Shown here piece after piece: positions 23,538-31,642 of a stretch of DNA of 64,000 nt; positions within the stretch are counted from its first letter, which is position 1, and each line of letters starts with the position of its first letter. This DNA is from Clostridium_AD sp050717515 (GTDB lineage: Bacteria; Bacillota; Clostridia; Clostridiales; Clostridiaceae), in assembly GCF_050717515.1 (NCBI RefSeq), contig NZ_JBOITL010000036.1:1-64000 (forward strand), written 5' to 3'. The notes under the pieces are model-generated. The model saw only the letters and a list, made by a program, of their open reading frames with translations, made no database searches and was not told the DNA's origin. A program made the position numbers and the translations under genes.

Positions 23538-23918
23538 CTATTCTATAAATTCTTTTCCGATTTCCTCATAGTTAGGTTTAATAATTTCAGCTACTTCATG
23601 AATGAGATTATAAAAATTTGTACTTTTCATATCTCTGAGATAATGAGCATTATTAATTTCTTTCCAAATAGAATTTAAATCAGTTTTCAGTTGTGCGTTT
23701 TCTTTATTTAGTCTATTAATTGTCTGTATTAGTATATATCTTTCATTTTCTTTCAATAGTTCTTCGTGAAAATCTTCATGGTCTTTCTGCTTTTTAGCTA
23801 ATATTCCATCTTCCATTGCTTTAATACTGGCTCTAAAAGCGTATTTTATTTCATTGGAAATGTATTTATTGTTTAATTCTTGTTTCATAATTTCCAAAGA
23901 ATATTTATAATCATACAT
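23538..23918 (-). CDS. Coiled-coil hypothetical protein
   Basis: 126 residues, helical and charged with heptad-like spacing (ENERYILIQTINRLNKENAQLKTDLNSIWKEI, about 72-104). Begins MYDYKYSLEIMKQELNNKYISNEI. RBS GGGAGGGT before ATG 23918. Function unknown. Confidence 0.65.
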   Translation of the reverse strand: MYDYKYSLEIMKQELNNKYISNEIKYAFRASIKAMEDGILAKKQKDHEDFHEELLKENERYILIQTINRLNKENAQLKTDLNSIWKEINNAHYLRDMKSTNFYNLIHEVAEIIKPNYEEIGKEFIE

Positions 23919-23965
23919 TCTTGTACCCTCCCTTTATTGCTGCGGATTGTTTTGGTATTGCGAAT

Positions 23966-24277
23966 TTAAATATACTTTCTTTTCATACAATCACCCTCAT
24001 TGCTCCTAAGTAGATCACCTTCATAATGGCACTCTTGTGAGCCATCATTATATATACAATATTTTTCATTACATTTACAATTAAATTCTTTATTGCCATA
24101 GCTTCTGTCTAATGGACAATCCTTACGACAACCATCCTCGGGGCATTTAAGTCTTCTTGATAGACCATAGCAAGCTATAACAGATTCGCCATTCAAATCA
24201 AGCCCCTTAGTACCACTTAGCATACATTTTTCGCATACTGGTTTTTCTGCAAAACTTAACTCTAATACATATTTCAT
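23966..24277 (-). CDS. Multi-cysteine hypothetical protein
   Basis: 103 residues with about a dozen cysteines in pairs: CEKCMLSG near 15, CYGLSRRLKCPEDGCRKDCPLD at 36-57, CKCNEKYC near 68. It probably binds one or more zinc ions. No family recognised. RBS AAAGGAGAA before ATG 24277. Part of the early operon. Confidence 0.7.
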   Translation of the reverse strand: MKYVLELSFAEKPVCEKCMLSGTKGLDLNGESVIACYGLSRRLKCPEDGCRKDCPLDRSYGNKEFNCKCNEKYCIYNDGSQECHYEGDLLRSNEGDCMKRKYI

Positions 24278-24316
24278 AATTAAAATTCTCCTTTCATCAC
24301 ATCTTGGAACTGTAAT

Positions 24317-24475
24317 TTACTTGTTGTCAAAGTCTATAATCATTTCTTTTGTTTTATCCCTACTCATAACTTTTATCATTTTTCCTTTTAATCCAGTCTT
24401 TAATGTTGCATCTAATACGTTACCAAGTAATGCAAAATAATCTTTTTCAGAGATATTAATAAGTTGTATTTTCAT
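24317..24475 (-). CDS. Small hypothetical protein
   Basis: 52 residues from ATG 24475 (MKIQLINISEKDYFALLGNVLDATLKTGLKGKMIKV), directly behind GGAGGTAGCA. A longer open frame upstream lacks an RBS and overlaps the preceding gene, so this start is preferred. Overlaps that gene by 20 bases. Function unknown. Confidence 0.6.
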   Translation of the reverse strand: MKIQLINISEKDYFALLGNVLDATLKTGLKGKMIKVMSRDKTKEMIIDFDNK

Positions 24476-24725
24476 TGCTACCTCCAAAGTTGTCGCACAC
24501 ATCACAACCTCTACATTGATGAATATTGGTACAATCCCTTTGTATTTCATCATCTTGTACTTCTATTTCTAAAAATTCATCATCTATTGGACTACAATCT
24601 ATTTTTAACTTCCATGCTTTCCTAAATAATTTTCTTCTTTTATAAAATGAATCATCTTCATCAAGTGGAAAGAGTTTAATATTTGTTGTAGCAGCTCTAC
24701 TGAAAGCCTTTTGATATATATTCAT
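24456..24725 (-). CDS. Hypothetical protein with C-terminal Cys cluster
   Basis: 89 residues from ATG 24725 behind AGAGGTG. Ends with HQCRGCDVCDNFGG, a CxxCxxC cluster that could hold a metal. The middle is acidic and helical. Unknown family. Confidence 0.6.
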   Translation of the reverse strand: MNIYQKAFSRAATTNIKLFPLDEDDSFYKRRKLFRKAWKLKIDCSPIDDEFLEIEVQDDEIQRDCTNIHQCRGCDVCDNFGGSNENTTY

Positions 24726-24760
24726 TACTGGCACCTCTCTTTATAAGACCTATATTTGGA

Positions 24761-25000
24761 TTATCTTTTAACTTCGTTCCATTTTTCAAAAATACTATCT
24801 ATTGCAATACTTAATTTTTTAAATGTAATTAAAAGCTGCTCATGTAAGGGTGACTTCTTAAATAAGTTTATTTGTTCAATAGCCTGGTCTATTTGTTCAA
24901 AATTGTAACTTCTTAGCATAAGTTTTTGTTGGCTATATCCTATTCCTAATGCAGCCATCTTTTTCAATCTTTTTTTCTTTTCTCTTTGATATTTATTCAT
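24761..25000 (-). CDS. Basic helical hypothetical protein
   Basis: 79 residues. The N-terminus is strongly basic (NKYQREKKKRLKKMAALGIG), the rest amphipathic helix (EQIDQAIEQINLFKK...). Nucleic-acid binding is possible. Unknown family. Confidence 0.6.
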   Translation of the reverse strand: MNKYQREKKKRLKKMAALGIGYSQQKLMLRSYNFEQIDQAIEQINLFKKSPLHEQLLITFKKLSIAIDSIFEKWNEVKR

Positions 25001-25040
25001 CTAACCCTCCGATTGCTACCTGATATTATTGAATTACGTA

Positions 25041-25289
25041 TTACTTTTGCAAATCAACAATATCTAATACCTTAGTTCTAGCTTCCGTTTCTGTTAATTT
25101 AGTATAAAAATCATAATCCTTATCTTCTAATACAAATAACATTTCAACCCAACCAAGACCTCCGCGTTCAGCTAATCTCTTCAATGTTTGAGTGTGATTT
25201 CTAATTGCTTGCTCTCCATGTAGATTTACTATATCTAACGGGATATATTCTTTTGGTTTTGAACCGAGTATTGGAAATTTAGTTTTCAC
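25041..25289 (-). CDS. Hypothetical early prophage protein
   Basis: 82 residues from GTG 25289 (MKTKFPILGSKPKEYIPLDIVNLHGEQAIRNHTQTLKRLAERGGLGWVEM), with AGGAG 11 bases upstream. The HGEQAIRNHTQTLKRLAERGGL stretch is common in Clostridium phage early proteins. Function unknown. Confidence 0.7.
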   Translation of the reverse strand: MKTKFPILGSKPKEYIPLDIVNLHGEQAIRNHTQTLKRLAERGGLGWVEMLFVLEDKDYDFYTKLTETEARTKVLDIVDLQK

Positions 25290-25329
25290 CTTAATTCACT
25301 CTCCTTCACACTTTATTCAGAATCCGTAA

Positions 25330-25587
25330 CTATTTATATGCTGTAAAATCCTCACCCTTTGCTAAATCTATACCAATGTAATAGCCCTCTTTATCTTCTT
25401 CAATGTTATTAATTTCTAAAAAAGTTCTGTACTGCTCTTCATGTTCTTTAGGTTCGAATTTACTTAAATATTCAACTCTCCATTTTAATACTTCTATTTC
25501 ATTCTCCTTGCCCCTTAAATCAGCTTTCAACTTTTCATTTTCATTAGATCTACTAATCAAGTCATTAATTGTTTTAAACTTCTCCAT
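25330..25587 (-). CDS. Coiled-coil hypothetical protein
   Basis: 85 residues; ENEKLKADLRGKENEIEVLKWRVEYL (about 15-40) is a heptad-type helix. The C-terminus ends in GIDLAKGEDFTAYK. RBS GGAGGAG, which overlaps the end of the preceding gene, before ATG 25587. Unknown. Confidence 0.6.
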   Translation of the reverse strand: MEKFKTINDLISRSNENEKLKADLRGKENEIEVLKWRVEYLSKFEPKEHEEQYRTFLEINNIEEDKEGYYIGIDLAKGEDFTAYK

Positions 25588-25589
25588 TT

Positions 25590-25793
25590 TTACTCCTCCA
25601 TTACCTCAAATTCAATTCCACAAATCTTTTCTGTGAAGTTAAGCCCTACTCCACCATAATCAAATTTAAGTCCTTCTCTTTTTAAAAGTTCCCCTACTTT
25701 ATTTGCAATGTTTGTTAAGTTTTCTTTAGGTATATTATTAATTTCTAAGGACATTTTGCTTGTCCATTCTTTTGAAACTTCTCCAGCTTTCAC
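25590..25793 (-). CDS. Small hypothetical protein
   Basis: 67 residues from GTG 25793, whose GTGA overlaps the stop of the preceding gene. Amphipathic helix (LTNIANKVGELLKREGLKFDYG) then a beta segment. Unknown family; coupled translation. Confidence 0.6.
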   Translation of the reverse strand: MKAGEVSKEWTSKMSLEINNIPKENLTNIANKVGELLKREGLKFDYGGVGLNFTEKICGIEFEVMEE

Positions 25794-26116
25794 TTCTTAA
25801 TCTCCAGCAACTCTTTGTCTTGATCCTCATATTTCATTAACCGTTGTCTTACCTCAGCAAATCCTACACAAACCATATAAAAGGCACTAACAGAACAATC
25901 ACAATCCATTACCTCTCCAAATGTTTCAGCATTCCAATCATCACTATACTGTGCATCACATTCTGCCTTGCATTCTTTTTTACAATAGTCAACAAGACTT
26001 ATATCTTGTCCCTCTTCTCCTAAATTGCGTAACCAAACTTCTTTATCTTTTGCAAATACCATGTTCATCATATTCTCTATCATAGTTTCAGGATTATTTG
26101 TTGTTAATCTTTTCAT
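25790..26116 (-). CDS. Cysteine-containing hypothetical protein
   Basis: 108 residues, acidic. Cysteines fall in YCKKECKAECDAQYSDDWNAETFGEVMDCDCSVS (about 47-80), maybe a metal site. RBS AAAGGAGAT before ATG 26116, just after an 11-bp palindrome. Unknown family. Confidence 0.6.
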   Translation of the reverse strand: MKRLTTNNPETMIENMMNMVFAKDKEVWLRNLGEEGQDISLVDYCKKECKAECDAQYSDDWNAETFGEVMDCDCSVSAFYMVCVGFAEVRQRLMKYEDQDKELLEIKK

Positions 26117-26132
26117 ATTTAAATCTCCTTTC

Positions 26133-26157
26133 AGTAGTCAAGGATACCTTGACTACT
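26133..26157. repeat. Perfect 11-bp palindrome
   Basis: AGTAGTCAAGG and CCTTGACTACT flank a 3-base loop. It lies between the 26162-26320 gene and the RBS of the next gene on the minus strand. No T-run follows, so an RNA-processing hairpin or operator is more likely than a terminator. Confidence 0.6.
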
Positions 26158-26161
26158 CCTT

Positions 26162-26320
26162 TCATTCCTTTACCAATACTAAACATGGATGTCCTTCATT
26201 TCTGCACCATTCATCATCATAAGCATAGCAATCATATATCTTCTCTTTAACTTCAATTTCAATACCATCTTCATCATCAAACTTCTCTAATAACTTTTTA
26301 AGGTCCTTAACTTTTAACAT
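26162..26320 (-). CDS. Small acidic hypothetical protein
   Basis: 52 residues from ATG 26320 behind GGAGGTAAAAA. Begins MLKVKDLKKLLEKFDDEDGI; contains DDEWCRNEGHPC, and ends in a beta strand. The layout recalls small phage proteins of unknown role. Confidence 0.55.
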   Translation of the reverse strand: MLKVKDLKKLLEKFDDEDGIEIEVKEKIYDCYAYDDEWCRNEGHPCLVLVKE

Positions 26321-26344
26321 TTTTTTACCTCCAGTAGCTAATAA

Positions 26345-26491
26345 TTAAATAACCCTCTTTATAAAACTTATTTGGCTATTTGCACCCTTAATCATTAATT
26401 CAAGTTCTCTATCTGGCTCCCAATTATTTAAAAATTCTTTTCCTTTTTCAAACTCTGCAACCGCCGTATTTCTGTAACTATTAACTTGCAT
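26345..26491 (-). CDS. Small hypothetical protein
   Basis: 48 residues (MQVNSYRNTAVAEFEKGKEF...). Its ATG overlaps the TAA of the preceding gene as TAATG, implying coupled translation. Helical and charged. Unknown. Confidence 0.5.
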   Translation of the reverse strand: MQVNSYRNTAVAEFEKGKEFLNNWEPDRELELMIKGANSQISFIKRVI

Positions 26492-26808
26492 TACTCTCTT
26501 ATATTCTTTCCATATTGCACTAAATGTTTTTTTACTTTTTTACTTAATTCCTTGTATGCTGGTGATCCATATTCTAATGCTTCAACTGCTACTTTATTAG
26601 CCAAAGCTCTTAACTCTTCTTGTTGTGAGTAATCTATTGTCATTTCATTAGTTAACTTTTCTACTTTCATGCTGATTTTGCACTGTGAATCTGCAATCTC
26701 TTTAACTTGGTTTTCAATTGCGCCTAATCTTTTTGTCATTATTCGCTCCTGCAGCACTTGAAGTTCATCAGAAGTACATTCATCTAAGTTTATTAATTTA
26801 TTTTCCAT
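26491..26808 (-). CDS. Helical hypothetical protein
   Basis: 105 residues from ATG 26808 behind GGAGG; an in-frame TTG two codons upstream is less likely. Mostly helical (DELQVLQERIMTKRLGAIENQVKEIADSQCKI). C-terminus basic. Overlaps the DUF3102 gene by 11 bases. Confidence 0.65.
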   Translation of the reverse strand: MENKLINLDECTSDELQVLQERIMTKRLGAIENQVKEIADSQCKISMKVEKLTNEMTIDYSQQEELRALANKVAVEALEYGSPAYKELSKKVKKHLVQYGKNIRE

Positions 26809-27817
26809 TTTCAATTACCTCCGCATCTATATATTTTTCATTATCTAATAGCAGATACATTTCACTGCACCAGTCTTGGACTCTTCCAACTATATCTTTT
26901 AAATTTCTTTGAACTATTTCATCATTCTTTTGTTCTTGTATGGCCCTAGAATATTTTACTGGTGCAAGTTCTTTTTTCAAGAAATCTTCAACTTTTACTA
27001 CTAAGCCTGAAAGTTCTGTAACTGCTTTTATTTCTCTACTAAAATCATTCTTTTGCTTTTTAAGTAACTCTATCTGATTTTTTAAATTCTTATATTCCGC
27101 AGCTTCTATTTCATCTAGTTTATTTTTTCCTTCAAGCTCCGCTAATTTTCTTTTAATCCCTTCATAATCTGCTGGTATAACTTCTTTAATTACCTCTTTT
27201 TCGATCACTTCTGGCTTTTTATCCATAACTTCTTTGAGTTTAATCTTATGTGCTTCAAGTGCATTTGATTTAAGATTAAGTTTTTTTTCTAAATCCTTAT
27301 AAGTTTCTTTGCCTAAATTGTATTTATGTTCTACGAATAGCATTTGTTCTTTTGCTTCTACCGCTTCTGCTTCAACTTTTTTTATCTTCAATTCTGTTTC
27401 TTCTTGAATTGATTTTAGTTGTTGCTCTACTTCTTTCTTTTCTTTTATTGCCTTTTGGAGTTCTCTTGTTGTCATATCTTCTACTGTTTTGGTTTCTCCA
27501 TTTACCTCGTGTGGCTCTGCTATAAATGTTTCTCGTTGTTCGGATGGAACTTCTAGCATCAGGAATAGTTTTCTTGTGCCCAAATTCTTAATCGATTCAG
27601 AATTTGAAAACTCGCTTGCTATTCTCATAAACTGTCCTGCTGTATTTTGACTAAGTTCGACCTTTCCCTCTAACCACTTTCCCCACTCACCATGCTTAAT
27701 TAGTGCCTTAGCTTCAATTAATCTTTTCCCAATCTCAATCGTATTACTTGCAAATTGGTTTTTATAAAAATCTATTTCATTTTCTATTTGCTCCAATGGT
27801 CTTATAATTTCGTTCAC
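26798..27817 (-). CDS. DUF3102-family protein
   Basis: 339 residues from GTG 27817. Residues 18-80 (FASNTIEIGKRLIEAKALIKHGEWGKWLEGKVELSQNTAGQFMRIASEF) are the DUF3102 domain, a ParB/KorB-like helical region seen in phages and mobile elements. Residues 110-270 form a long charged coiled coil. The last 60 residues are again helical. DUF3102 proteins probably bind DNA or control replication, but this is not established. Confidence 0.85.
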   Translation of the reverse strand: MNEIIRPLEQIENEIDFYKNQFASNTIEIGKRLIEAKALIKHGEWGKWLEGKVELSQNTAGQFMRIASEFSNSESIKNLGTRKLFLMLEVPSEQRETFIAEPHEVNGETKTVEDMTTRELQKAIKEKKEVEQQLKSIQEETELKIKKVEAEAVEAKEQMLFVEHKYNLGKETYKDLEKKLNLKSNALEAHKIKLKEVMDKKPEVIEKEVIKEVIPADYEGIKRKLAELEGKNKLDEIEAAEYKNLKNQIELLKKQKNDFSREIKAVTELSGLVVKVEDFLKKELAPVKYSRAIQEQKNDEIVQRNLKDIVGRVQDWCSEMYLLLDNEKYIDAEVIENGK

Positions 27818-27833
27818 TGTCTCACTCCCTCAT

Positions 27834-28250
27834 TTAAGCTATTTTAAAATGTTTCTCAATTATTTCAAACACTTTTCTATAACTATGATTTTTGCTTATA
27901 TCATCTAAAACTTGTTTCTTTTTAAACCCCTGTCTGCTGTATTTGCTCTCTCTTATATCCCTCTGTATTTCTTCCTGACACCTATTAGCAAAGAATGTAT
28001 TTAAAAAATATATATCTCCATGAGCATTAACATTGTATCTACTTCTTATTTCAAAATTTGCAGAATAAAAAGGATCACTATGTTTTAAATCTTCCAAGTT
28101 TCCAAGATTATTACTTTTATATAAATCTAATTCCTTTGTGCAATTTTGCATTTGTTTTATAAATGTTTCTTTATTAAATTCAACTACGACATAGTGGCGG
28201 TCATGATAATATTGACTTATTATCACAGTGTATTTATAATCATTATCCAC
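27834..28250 (-). CDS. Hypothetical early prophage protein
   Basis: 138 residues from GTG 28250 behind AGGAGGTAGCAA. Mixed alpha/beta, with conserved-looking aromatic and charged residues (SQYYHDRHYVVVEF; RCQEEIQRDIRESKYSRQGFKKKQVLDDISKNHSYRKVFEIIEKHF). No recognised domain. Confidence 0.65.
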   Translation of the reverse strand: MDNDYKYTVIISQYYHDRHYVVVEFNKETFIKQMQNCTKELDLYKSNNLGNLEDLKHSDPFYSANFEIRSRYNVNAHGDIYFLNTFFANRCQEEIQRDIRESKYSRQGFKKKQVLDDISKNHSYRKVFEIIEKHFKIA

Positions 28251-28303
28251 TTGCTACCTCCTAATTTTTATTACAGATTTTTTAGCAATTGCGACAATCA
28301 TTA

Positions 28304-28594
28304 TTATTTAATAGTAAATACATCATCTTTACATCGTGTAATAGTAACAATTCCGCCATCGCCAGCAACTTTTTTTAATCTTTTTACTACATTTTCAAAA
28401 ACCTTAAATATTTTAGTTGATGAACAATTTCCCTCACGTTTTAAGTAATCACAAAAACTAAGAGAATGTTTAGTTATTTCTAGTACGTCTGTTACCTCAA
28501 TTTCAGCTAAACTATTACATACTTTTAAGAGTACATAATCCGCTATTTCCGAGTTTGTCATTGTTTCTAAAACTATTTTTAATTCATTATTCAT
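28304..28594 (-). CDS. Hypothetical early prophage protein
   Basis: 96 residues, helical N-terminus (NNELKIVLETMTNSEIADYVLLKVCNSL) and a basic helix followed by a beta hairpin (GGIVTITRCKDDVFTIK). RBS AAGGAGGTAATT before ATG 28594. Unknown. Confidence 0.6.
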   Translation of the reverse strand: MNNELKIVLETMTNSEIADYVLLKVCNSLAEIEVTDVLEITKHSLSFCDYLKREGNCSSTKIFKVFENVVKRLKKVAGDGGIVTITRCKDDVFTIK

Positions 28595-28604
28595 AATTAC
28601 CTCC

Positions 28605-28817
28605 TTAACTAGCTTTTTCTATTCTCTTACCCAGTACCTGAGCTAACATGCAATTATCATTGTCCTTTCCTTTAATCGCCCTGGTATATTCTTCATGCAC
28701 ATAATTTATTGCTGCCTCTACTAATTCTGTTGCGGTACCATCATTAACTAATTGAAGCTCTTCTATTTGTTTAACTACTTTCTCACTTAATCTATAATTC
28801 TTAAGGATTTTTGCCAT
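28605..28817 (-). CDS. Ribbon-helix-helix-like small protein
   Basis: 70 residues from ATG 28817 behind AAAGGAGGAATGC; an upstream in-frame extension has no RBS. MAKILKNYRLSEKVVKQIEELQLVNDGTATELVEAAINYVHEEY has the strand-helix-helix rhythm of RHH DNA-binding proteins. Could be a small regulator of the early operon (inference). Confidence 0.6.
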   Translation of the reverse strand: MAKILKNYRLSEKVVKQIEELQLVNDGTATELVEAAINYVHEEYTRAIKGKDNDNCMLAQVLGKRIEKAS

Positions 28818-28884
28818 CGTGCATTCCTCCTTTGTACTCATATTGTAAAGACAACGTAAAGACATTATATTTAGCAATTGCGAA

Positions 28885-29139
28885 CTAACTATTAAATAAT
28901 TTCTTTATCTTATTTTTGATTTTTTTCTCTTCTAAACTTTTGATATGCTGGTCCAGCTTAGCTAGCTCTTGATTGGCATTGTCTAGCAAAAACTCCAAAC
29001 TATCTATGCTCACTTGCTTACATTGTCCCTCTTGTTTCAAAAAAATTATTTCTTTATCTTTTTTTAATGATGTATTAAAGCTTAAACTTGACTGTAATCT
29101 CATTATTTTATTTTTTAAAGCACTTATTCTGCTACTCAT
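28885..29139 (-). CDS. Coiled-coil hypothetical protein
   Basis: 84 residues, nearly all helix with heptads (MSSRISALKNKIMRLQSSL; NANQELAKLDQHIKSLEEKKIKNKIKK). Basic end. Unknown. Confidence 0.6.
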   Translation of the reverse strand: MSSRISALKNKIMRLQSSLSFNTSLKKDKEIIFLKQEGQCKQVSIDSLEFLLDNANQELAKLDQHIKSLEEKKIKNKIKKLFNS

Positions 29140-29158
29140 ATTCCCATACCTCCATTTA

Positions 29159-29299
29159 TTATTCTCTTCTTTTCCTACAAGATTTTTTTATATATCTGTC
29201 CGCATCCTGTTGTCCTTTGAGTGCCAATGCTTTTTTATTTTTAATATAATTTACGGTAAACTCAACTTTTTCTTCTATAGACAATTCTTCGAAACACAT
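29159..29299 (-). CDS. Small basic hypothetical protein
   Basis: 46 residues from ATG 29299 behind AGGTGA (MCFEELSIEEKVEFTVNYIKNKKALALKGQQ...). C-terminus RYIKKSCRKRRE is strongly basic. Unknown family. Confidence 0.5.
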   Translation of the reverse strand: MCFEELSIEEKVEFTVNYIKNKKALALKGQQDADRYIKKSCRKRRE

Positions 29300-29322
29300 T
29301 TTTTTCACCTGCTCTCTTTTTT

Positions 29323-29493
29323 TTAAATCTCATATTCTTTTTTTATACGATTAATTATCCTCATAATATTCAAAAGATTAGGTGCACTACTGGGACTATA
29401 TCTAGTTGCTACTTTCATACACATTGCATAGTCTGTAACTATGCTTAATGTTTTTATAAGTTCTTTGATGTCTTCTAGTGATTTATTTTGCAT
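29323..29493 (-). CDS. Small helical hypothetical protein
   Basis: 56 residues from ATG 29493, which lies inside the last codons of the helicase-loader gene (11-base overlap). Two helices (MQNKSLEDIKELIKTLSIVTDYAMCM; PNLLNIMRIINRIKKEYEI). Likely translated by coupling. Unknown. Confidence 0.55.
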   Translation of the reverse strand: MQNKSLEDIKELIKTLSIVTDYAMCMKVATRYSPSSAPNLLNIMRIINRIKKEYEI

Positions 29494-30373
29494 TGTTTAA
29501 ATATCCTAATAGCATGTCCTGCAAACTCTCATTTTCCTTATATGCTAAACATTTTCTTATATCTTCTTCAGGCATTTTAATTGGTATACACATCTTTGTT
29601 AATCTGCTTTTTAGTCTTTCATCATGTTCTAATTCTTCCACACTACAATTACTCGTAAATATCGTTACCCTGTTATATTTCATCCTATTATCTAAGATGC
29701 TAAATAACATTTCATTTACCCAGTTTGTAGGCTTTTCAACTCCTATATCATCTATTATTAATATATTTACTTTGTTAATCGAATCCACTAACTGGCTCTC
29801 ACTATATTTAGAGTCCTTGTTATAGGTGTTTTTTATTTCTTTTAATAAGTCACTACAAGTTATAAATTTAACTTGTTGCTTTAAATTTCTTAGTAGTACA
29901 TTCCCCAGACTTACTGCTAATCTTGTTTTCCCACTTCCCTTTGTTTTCGAATAAAAATATATTCCTTTACCTATGTCTTTAAATTTAGAAAAGTTCTTAA
30001 TATAATTAGCTACCATAGTTTTTGAGTTTTGCGCTATTACTTTAGATTCTGCTCTTTTATATAAAGTTACGTTAAATGAATTGACTGTTAAACTCTCAAA
30101 CTCTGCAGGTATATTCGCAAATTTCAATCTATCACTATATATTTTTTCTTCTCTGCATTTACAATATTGTGCTTTAAATTCTCCTGTTTCCTCATTTATC
30201 ATTTGCATTAAACCGCTACCATCACATTTTTCATAGCAGCAATCAGAACTCGAGTTCAGTATCTTCCACTGGTTGTCCAAACTTTTCGACTGCTCTTCTT
30301 GCAAGTCTATCGCCTTCACTTTCTGTGTTACTTTGTTTTTCACTTGTTCCATTATTTTGTCTAGTCCCTCCAT
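29483..30373 (-). CDS. DnaC-type helicase loader
   Basis: 296 residues. N-terminal zinc-type cluster (CCYEKCDGSG, then YCKCREEK; about 43-78), then an AAA+ ATPase: Walker A FYSKTKGSGKTRLAVSL near 150, Walker B VNILIIDDIGVEKP near 205, sensor-1 VTIFTSNCS near 240, arginine in RLKSRLTKM near 256. It loads the host replicative helicase on phage origins. The start at 30373 has a strong AAAGGAGGGCAAAA RBS and lies 131 bases inside the preceding gene. Confidence 0.9.
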   Translation of the reverse strand: MEGLDKIMEQVKNKVTQKVKAIDLQEEQSKSLDNQWKILNSSSDCCYEKCDGSGLMQMINEETGEFKAQYCKCREEKIYSDRLKFANIPAEFESLTVNSFNVTLYKRAESKVIAQNSKTMVANYIKNFSKFKDIGKGIYFYSKTKGSGKTRLAVSLGNVLLRNLKQQVKFITCSDLLKEIKNTYNKDSKYSESQLVDSINKVNILIIDDIGVEKPTNWVNEMLFSILDNRMKYNRVTIFTSNCSVEELEHDERLKSRLTKMCIPIKMPEEDIRKCLAYKENESLQDMLLGYLNNAK

Positions 30374-31058
30374 TTTTGCCCTCCTTTAGCGGAAACACAC
30401 CCTGCCAACTATTTGCTATGCTTTGATTTAAAATTAATATTTGTTCATTTTCATTAGTTGATAACTTATTTAAATTAGCTAAAGTTAAACTAACTGCTCT
30501 ATCTGTCATAGGTTTTTTTATTAGCTTTCTCATTTTTTTAAATTCATTTAATGCCTGTGTAAATAAATCATCCTCTATTATGTTTTTATCTTTACTTTCT
30601 TTTTCTTTACTTTCTTTTTCTTTACTTTCCTTTACTTTACTTGTTGAACGGTCGTTGTTTTCTCGTTGAACGGCCGTTGAACGTTCGTTGGATATTTGTA
30701 GTAATTTTCGCTTTTCTGCTGATTTTTTACCAGCTTCAACTCTTTGTTGTCTTGAAATTTCCAAATATTCCATTCTGTCCATTAAGCTAATTGAAAAGAA
30801 AAATTCATCCTCTGTAATTTGGAATAAATCATAGGATTTTACTACAGTTTCAACCTTTTGAGTTGTTGAATTGTATCGTCTTGCTATTGCAGGTAACAAA
30901 GCTAATGGATATTTGTAACCTGGTTGATCCCTTAGTGTTTCAACCAAAATCCAAAATATTCCGTACCCTTCAAGTCCTAGCTGCTCTATCAACAATACAC
31001 ATTTGGGATCATCTTTTGAGTTGCTATCATGACTAAAGTAATATGCATCCTTTTTCAT
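30243..31058 (-). CDS. Replisome organizer (Lin1244/Lin1753-like N-terminus)
   Basis: 271 residues. The N-terminal 100 residues (YYFSHDSNSKDDPKCVLLIEQLGLEGYGIFWILVETLRDQPGYKYPL) are the winged-helix domain of phage replication initiators (DUF4373 type). A low-complexity SKEKESKEKESKDK linker follows near 145, then a helical domain. It should bind the phage origin and recruit the helicase loader encoded just downstream. Its last 43 codons overlap that gene in another frame. RBS TGGAGGGCAACGG before ATG 31058. Confidence 0.88.
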   Translation of the reverse strand: MKKDAYYFSHDSNSKDDPKCVLLIEQLGLEGYGIFWILVETLRDQPGYKYPLALLPAIARRYNSTTQKVETVVKSYDLFQITEDEFFFSISLMDRMEYLEISRQQRVEAGKKSAEKRKLLQISNERSTAVQRENNDRSTSKVKESKEKESKEKESKDKNIIEDDLFTQALNEFKKMRKLIKKPMTDRAVSLTLANLNKLSTNENEQILILNQSIANSWQGVFPLKEGKNGGTRQNNGTSEKQSNTESEGDRLARRAVEKFGQPVEDTELEF

Positions 31059-31081
31059 CCGTTGCCCTCCATGGTGATTTA

Positions 31082-31555
31082 TTAATATTTAAATTTTTTT
31101 GTAACTAATTTATTTTTGACCTGTAACTTTCTAATCATTTGGACTTGATTTTTATTACATTGTGCAAGTTCAAAATTCACTTTTATAAGTTTATTATTAT
31201 GATTCATTAATACATTACAATTGCTATCCAATGCTTCATTATTATTAGTTAATGCCTTTACTCTCTTATGCAAGTTATTTTCAATCTCATTCATGTTTTC
31301 GCAACTCTCTTCAAGTTCTAAAATTCTCTTCTTAAGGATTGTATTTTCTATAGCTATCTTAAAAGCTAATATTGATACTTCTTTATTTTCTTCCGGAATG
31401 TCAATTATAAATTCTAGTAAGTCCGTAAACTCTTCTTTAAATGCTTGAAATGAGCTAGTCGATGTAATTGGTGCCTCACTTGCTTTTAGTCGCTCTATAG
31501 TCCTTGAATAACTATTAATAACGCCAGTAATATATCCTGTTATTTGTTTTTTCAT
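31082..31555 (-). CDS. Coiled-coil hypothetical protein
   Basis: 157 residues; from about 65 on a long heptad-rich helix (LEESCENMNEIENNLHKRVKALTNNNEALDSNCNVLMNHNNKLI). RBS GGAGG before ATG 31555. Located directly before the replisome organizer. Unknown role. Confidence 0.65.
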   Translation of the reverse strand: MKKQITGYITGVINSYSRTIERLKASEAPITSTSSFQAFKEEFTDLLEFIIDIPEENKEVSILAFKIAIENTILKKRILELEESCENMNEIENNLHKRVKALTNNNEALDSNCNVLMNHNNKLIKVNFELAQCNKNQVQMIRKLQVKNKLVTKKFKY

Positions 31556-31642
31556 TTTCTACCTCCATTGATTTATTTATCTTTGTAATGTTATAATGTT
31601 CTTGAATTATTTACTTAGGGCCCTCGCCAAAGGGTTCTTTTT

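Noticed and set aside
29483..30373. IstB-type transposition helper instead of phage helicase loader
   Set aside because: Position right after the replisome organizer and the N-terminal cysteine cluster fit DnaC-type loaders; no IstA partner is present.
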